From NCBI GenBank assembly GCA_907163375.1, contig CAJQUW010002197.1, positions 534,501 through 598,500 of the forward strand: a stretch of DNA of 64,000 nt. Reading direction: 5' to 3'. The notes beneath the pieces were generated by a model. It was not told the origin of the DNA. It searched no databases and was given only the letters and a program-made list of their open reading frames with translations. The position numbers and the translations under genes are program-made. The DNA is from Prostheceraeus crozeri (lineage: Eukaryota; Platyhelminthes; Polycladida; Euryleptidae). Shown piece by piece: positions 58,830-64,000 of the stretch; the first letter of the stretch is position 1, and the number at the start of each line of letters is the position of its first letter.

Positions 58830-59345
58830 CATTTTACTGCGCGACTGCCGAGTTCTACCTGGTTCCTATACTCTCATTTTTTCCTTCTTTTCTAGGTTAT
58901 CACTGCTTGAGAGAAACGTGCTAAATCTAGAGACACAGCTTTTGGCATTGAATGTTCAGGTCTTTTTCTTATTATGTGTTAGCGTTATTTTTATGCCTTA
59001 GAACGGTGATGCAATGTAGGTGAGAATGGTTGAGGGCTTGCTAAATCTGAATGCGTTTAGGTTCTTATGCAAAGGAACATTATTAGAAAATGAACTGAAG
59101 ACATTACAAACGAAAAATTATGGCTCTAGACTTAGTACTTCTCATAAAATCAGAGAAAACATAGGAAATCTAATTCTTACCGAAAACATCAATCTTCATC
59201 TCATTGGATTTACTTTTGCCTTTCTTTGATCCTGTCTGACAAGAAGAGGAACCGGGTAGAACCCAGCAGACGCTCAGATTCATAGTAAATTCCGCCAAGG
59301 TCTATTGTTTGGTCTCGTTCCCTGCAGAAACTCACTCTGCCTCAT
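58830..59345 (+). mobile_element. MITE family B, copy 3 (left end lost)
   Basis: It matches copy 1 from GAGTTCTACCTGGTTCCT, through ATGGCTCTAGACTTAGTACT, to GAGGAACCGGGTAGAAC and CGTTCCCTGCAGAAACTC at the right. The outermost TIR bases on both sides are missing or diverged. Confidence 0.65.
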
Positions 59346-61272
59346 GCACTGTACATAGTTCTTATTTTTTCTTATTTCAAAACTTTCCATCTGGTTTAAA
59401 TCTGACTGATGGCTCTCACTATAAGATCTCATTGAAATTTAAAAGACACTTAATATTGTGAATAATTCACGTACTATTTAATTGTTGAGGATCACGAATC
59501 TTGGATTAGGCTACCTCATATTTACACTCAGAGTGTTCCAGACAGCCTTAAGATTGGCACATAATATCATTAGGCATACTTGTAAAGATAGTATTGTTGA
59601 TGTAAGAGCGTTAATTTCATGCTTGCTGCACTATCTGTGTTTGACGCGTCTGTATTCAAAGTTCCTGCTGCATAATTTTACAATTACCTAAATATTTTCT
59701 GTCAGCTTGCCTCGACGAAATTCTCTCCATCATTTGCGGCAAGTGATCGAACTGTGTATTGCAATTGGCGCTGGATTGTAGACAGATTGGTAATGGGAAC
59801 TGAGGGAGAGCTAGATAAAGTGAGCAGAAATTAGTTGCTGCTTTTTGCTGTTGAATTTGCAATTTTGCTCGTTAACAGAGTGGCAACTTCACGACAGTGT
59901 GGTGGGATCTGCTCGCAAATTATGATGGGAATTGGGAGAAAATTGCTTCCGTCCACTATGAATCGAATGTTTGGATAGACAGAGTTCTAACTGAACCATT
60001 TGATTATTACAGAATATTACGATCAGGTCATAGGCTGAAGATCAAACAGGCACAGATGGAAGACATCGAGATAGACAAGTTATCGAATAATCAAACATCT
60101 TGTACTGAGAAGCATTTCATCTGATTTCGATGAACTGAAAATTTAACTAACGAAAGAAAATTGGTGCGAATGAAATATTCAGCTATCGACCAACACACTC
60201 ACTCTTGAAATGCGTTACTTGTGACAAGTTGGGTCTCATCTAGAGTTTGAAAACATGTTTTTTGTGTATTTAACCCAAAACATCATGTTATTTTGTTTGT
60301 TTTTTATCCCACCACCATTTTGCACCACTACTTTTTATTTGAAAACGCATTAAATGTTCGACAGCCTCCAAGACAGTTTTGATACATGAAATAAAGTGCC
60401 TATAATTCGCAATCGCCGCTTTAGCAAGCCATGGACAGATATTATAGGATTTCTGGCTCACTTGTCTTGACCCTCGCCTCACTGGGGTGTTTTCCGAACG
60501 CGCCCTACTGCCCACCGGCATCAGCTGTATTTCTAAGGTCATCCCTGGGCTGAGGTGAAGGTCAAAGGTCAAAAACCGCCAGTTTTTAACAAGTTTCCAT
60601 TAGATCACTATTTGAAATGGAAAATGACATCAACGGCTAGTAAACCATGCACTAATCGAATGATCTGGTCAATGTGGTTAATAAAACGATGATTATTAAT
60701 CCTTCTGAGACTGTATCATTGTATTAGATGACGTCAAAGGTCAAATAATTCCAATTTTTAGTTCAGCTCAAATATCACTGAAATCGCACATTATAGTATT
60801 TAGTTTCTGCAGGTGAAGAGACAACCGAATTCGGTGACTTTTATCGAGACGCTAAAGCTAAAAGCAGTATGATTCTGAAAATTTCAATAATTGCTGATCA
60901 GATGCAGAACTAAAAAGTATAAAAATAATGTAAAAATCCTGTTTCAAATTTGAATTTCAGATTCAAGGATTTTGCATTTGTGAACATGTCTACACTAATA
61001 GGAAGAATCCTTTTTGTAATCTCAACTTATTTCATCAAGAATTGAATATCGCAATATACATTAGAAGAGAATACATGCCGAAATCAGCCAAAATATTCCA
61101 AACATTAAAATTTCAAAATAGCTCTCACGTCAAAAGTATAATGCCAAATTTATAATGCTTCTGTCAAAAGTTTATAATACGTAGAAAGTAAGCTACTAGA
61201 AATCTAGTGGCCATAGCTTGCTTGGTTTAAAGGACATCCAAAAATGTGCGCCCGGTGGGGCGAGAGTTCATG
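59346..61272. other. Intronic stretch without recognisable features
   Basis: An open frame at 59897-60124 is preceded by a possible acceptor but matches no SK exon and no family I know. Nothing else is recognisable. Confidence 0.45.
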
Positions 61273-61274
61273 TA

Positions 61275-63014
61275 CACGGTGGCGCACGTAAACCGCCGGA
61301 TTTTAAACTTTTATTACTCCTCAAAAATTCATCCGATCGTCATGAAATTTCGACTCATACTAGTTTGGAGTAAGGGTTTTATGATGATTATACCTGTTGT
61401 ACTGAGAATTGTCAGAAAATTCTGATTCTATTGACCGAATGACATGTAGTAAAATTGACATACCAACAATGTATCTTAACATGTAAAATTTAATGATGAA
61501 CTTTTCCCTTTATTTCCCCCACGTCTTTATCAATAATGACCAAAACGAATTAAGGTAAGTGTCATAGAAAACATTTATTAAATGAAAAACATAAGAAAAC
61601 AGTGTTAGTAGTCATCGAACTTCAACGTGTCCTCCTCCATTCTCGAGGACGGATTTGAATCGCTTTTGGTAAGCCAGAGCAGTTTCTCGACACATCTCAG
61701 TTGTCACTTCTTGAAATGCTTGTATGATGCGGTCCTTCAGGTCGACCATGGATGTTGGCCGTGTATGGTAAACCTTGGACTTGACAAAACCCCACAAGAA
61801 GAAATCGCAAGGCGTCAGGTCAGGTGAACGCGGTGGCCAGGGGATGTTAGGAGATCCATGTCCCATCCATCTGTTAGGCATCTTCTTGTTCAACCACTCA
61901 CGCACAGGAAGTCCCTAGTGTGGAGGTGCACCATCCTGCATGAATCTGATGCTCCTGCCTCTTCTGTCCGACTGCACCGCTGGCCAAAATTCCTCCTGTA
62001 GCATCTTGAGATACCGATCCTTGTTGACGGAGGTGTCGAAGAAGAACGGTCCGTAGATACCTGATTGGCTGATTGCCGCCCAGACGGTGGTGCGTGGCGA
62101 GTGCATAGACTCTTGCTTGATCCAGTGAGGGTTCTGGTTGGCCCAATAACGACAATTGTAGCGATTCACACCACCATCCAGATGGAAGTGAGTTCCATCG
62201 GACCAGGTTAGTTCCACTAGATGGCTCGGGTTGGCTTGGATGCGCAGTAGCTCCTGTTCTGCGAACTCCATTCGGTTTTCCAGATCTTCTTCGTGTAATC
62301 GCTGCACCACCTGGACCTTGTACGGATGCCATCCATAGTCATGGAGGATGCGCTGGATAGTGCGGCGACTCACTTGAAGGGCATTAGATGCACGACGGGT
62401 AGATGTGTTTGAGTCCTCCTGGAAGTGCTGCACAACTCGTTCCACATTCTGCTCCGTTCGTTCAGAAGATGACCGGTCCCACTTGACAGTCACCACACTA
62501 CCATTGGTCAACAGGTTTGTGTGCCACCGCTTTATGGTACGGGCATCCGGTGCTCTCGCGTTCTTGTCATACTCTGAATGATAAAGCCTTTGTACCTCCA
62601 CTGGACTCTTGAGCCATTCGTACCAAGCCGCGCATTTTGCTCGTTCTGCAACCGAATAATCATCCATTCTTGTATGTTCGATTCTTTTCAGATAGTGATT
62701 TAATCGTTGAATGATATTTTATATGACATGGAAGTAACTGAACAATATTCACTTCAAGACTGCACACAATTCGTTGTGCAGAATACGATTCAAGTTAAGT
62801 TAATTAACTTGATCTAGATTTTCGATGTCAACAAAATGAGTACATGTCATTCGGTCAATAGAATCAGAATTTTCTGACAATTCTCAGTACAACAGGTAAA
62901 GTCATCATAAATCCTATACTCCAAACTAGTATGAGTCGAAATTTCATGACGATCGGATGAATGTTTGAGGAGTAATAAAAGTTAAAAATCCTACGGTTTA
63001 CATGCGCCACCCTG
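61275..63014 (-). mobile_element. mariner-related transposon with about 240-bp TIRs (DD42D-type)
   Basis: A 1740-bp element is flanked by TA (61273-61274 and 63015-63016). The ends CACGGTGGCGCACGTAAACC and, at the right, CAGGGTGGCGCATGTAAACC in inverse open TIRs of about 240 bp (61275-61490 and 62790-63014), including TCATCCGATCGTCATGAAAT and TCATACTAGTTTGGAGTA. It has one transposase gene on the minus strand with a single stop codon. Confidence 0.9.
61612..62667 (-). pseudogene. mariner-related transposase, one premature stop
   Basis: The frame from ATG 62667 (MDDYSVAERAKC) to the stop at 61612 would encode 351 residues. It has a helix-turn-helix N-terminus of the kind found in arthropod Tc3-like proteins (STRRASNALQVSRRTIQRIL). 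Acidic catalytic positions are WSDGTHFHLDG (first Asp), RFMQDGAPPH (second Asp), and SPDLTPCDFFLWG (third Asp), with 42 residues between the last two by my count, close to the DD41D group. A TAG at 61915-61917 directly follows GAPPH; the frame is otherwise open. A single base change thus inactivates it, and the other copies in this genome may be intact. Confidence 0.88.
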
Positions 63015-63016
63015 TA

Positions 63017-63474
63017 CTTTCACAGTGAATAAAGGCGAATATCAACAATTCTATATCAAAGATTTTATCTTCAATTATCAAGATTTCAGTTATAGTTAAG
63101 ATTCATTGCCTATTTTAAAACACTGTTTGAAAGCATGCTCAAAGCCTCATTTCTAAAAACCATGTTGGAAAGCGAGGTTTTCTAGCCATACTTTTAACAG
63201 ATCATAGAACTCATGCTCAAACTTGTCGTTTTAAAACCATGCTTGAAAACAATTAATTGGAGCAATGTACAAATAGCACGGTTTAATTCATGCTAAAACC
63301 TGGTTTTAAAAGTAGTCTTTATTCACTGTCCCCTCAGCAATGCAATTGAATTGACTTCAGAAGCCTTATTTTGTTTAGCCAAATACAACATGCAGCTATC
63401 GTGCCAAGTTAATGTCTATATTAGGAACTAAATGAAAAAGATGATGGCTTAACGTCGCTATTCCCCCTTACTTA
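63017..63474. other. Intronic stretch without recognisable features
   Basis: A few iterated AAAACCATG(T/C)TTGAAA segments occur at 63155-63310, not in clean tandem. Nothing else is recognisable. Confidence 0.45.
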
Positions 63475-63634
63475 GGGCTTGGACGGTGCTGACATTGTCA
63501 GACTTTAATCTAGAGCGTTGTGATCTTTTAGTCCGGATGCCCTTCCTGACGACTTCCGATGACACTTTCGGGACCTCGACCTCTGCACCGAAAATTCGCT
63601 ATTCCAAGCACTCAACCACTGTGTCACTGGAGAC
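63475..63634 (-). mobile_element. tRNA-derived SINE, family S1, copy 3
   Basis: On the minus strand the head GTCTCCAGTGACACAGTGGT, B box AGAGGTCGAGGTCC, body GGAAGGGCATCCGGAC and tail ending GTCAGCACCGTCCAAGCCC match copy 1 at 30812-30974 along the whole length. Confidence 0.82.
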
Positions 63635-64000
63635 AAATGTACAAATAGTGACTATCAAATCCATTTTCAACCGAAAAGGCAGTTATGAAAGCCGGTAACA
63701 TACTACTTAATACAATGTTTATTAGCTTGTACAAAGATAATCATGTATCTATTGTTATAATTCGAAAATTTCTAAAACACAAACTCAGTAAAATTCATGT
63801 ATGTTTGTTAGTCAAAAAATGTTTTAGCCCTTGTCTCATTCCATATCACGTTTTATTTAATGAACAAGAAGCCATTGATTGATAGATAGCAAAGTTTTAA
63901 AAAGGTCAAGCAGAAATAATAGGTTTCAATAAATAGAATAGACAAGATTAGCTTCTTCAATATATTTTGGTCATTAACATGATAAAGATTTTAAGATATT
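63635..64000. other. Intronic stretch without recognisable features
   Basis: AT-rich; nothing recognisable to the window edge. Confidence 0.5.

Noticed and set aside
59897-60124. Open frame with NYDGNWEKIASVHYE, preceded by a possible splice acceptor, as the third SK exon
   Set aside because: It shares only a faint pattern with the NGADDWRIAMTYE region and then lacks the hydrophobic S3 segment that must follow.

Overview
The window is AT-rich, gene-poor nuclear DNA of an invertebrate animal; I cannot name the phylum. Evidence: a spliced potassium-channel gene with animal-type exon structure, APE-type LINEs, a Penelope-like element, Tc1/mariner-type transposons with TA duplications, tRNA-derived SINEs and many MITEs. 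No bacterial-type operons, rRNA genes or CRISPR arrays are visible.

Host gene. The only host gene I can support is a small-conductance calcium-activated potassium channel (SK/KCNN) on the + strand. Exon 1 (17876-18406) encodes the cytoplasmic N-terminus and S1. Exon 2 (51414-51509) is exactly 96 nt and encodes S2. The introns are phase 0. Intron 1 is about 33.0 kb and intron 2 runs past the right edge, so S3, the pore and the calmodulin-binding domain lie outside.

Left flank (1-17875). A MITE with 8-bp duplications (1168-1771), a Tc1 element with IR/DR ends (2158-3842), a 5'-truncated LINE (5319-7190), a 30/60-bp minisatellite (9450-9885) and the 3' part of a Penelope-like element (12470-13168) followed by a hammerhead-ribozyme-like sequence (13227-13265).

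Intron 1 (18407-51413). It is a nest of non-autonomous elements: a 674-bp MITE with long TIRs, two families of MITEs with 8-bp target duplications inserted into each other, a 600-bp near-perfect palindrome, shorter palindromes, several tRNA-SINEs, and two neighbouring IS630-type transposons. One of these (28391-30064) has an open transposase and seven-unit arrays of a 21-bp motif at its end.

Intron 2 part (51510-64000). A LINE carrying endonuclease and reverse transcriptase in three reading frames (52820-55820), a mariner element (56956-58308), a DD(about 42)D mariner relative with one stop codon (61275-63014) and SINE copies. Long stretches between these hold nothing I can identify.
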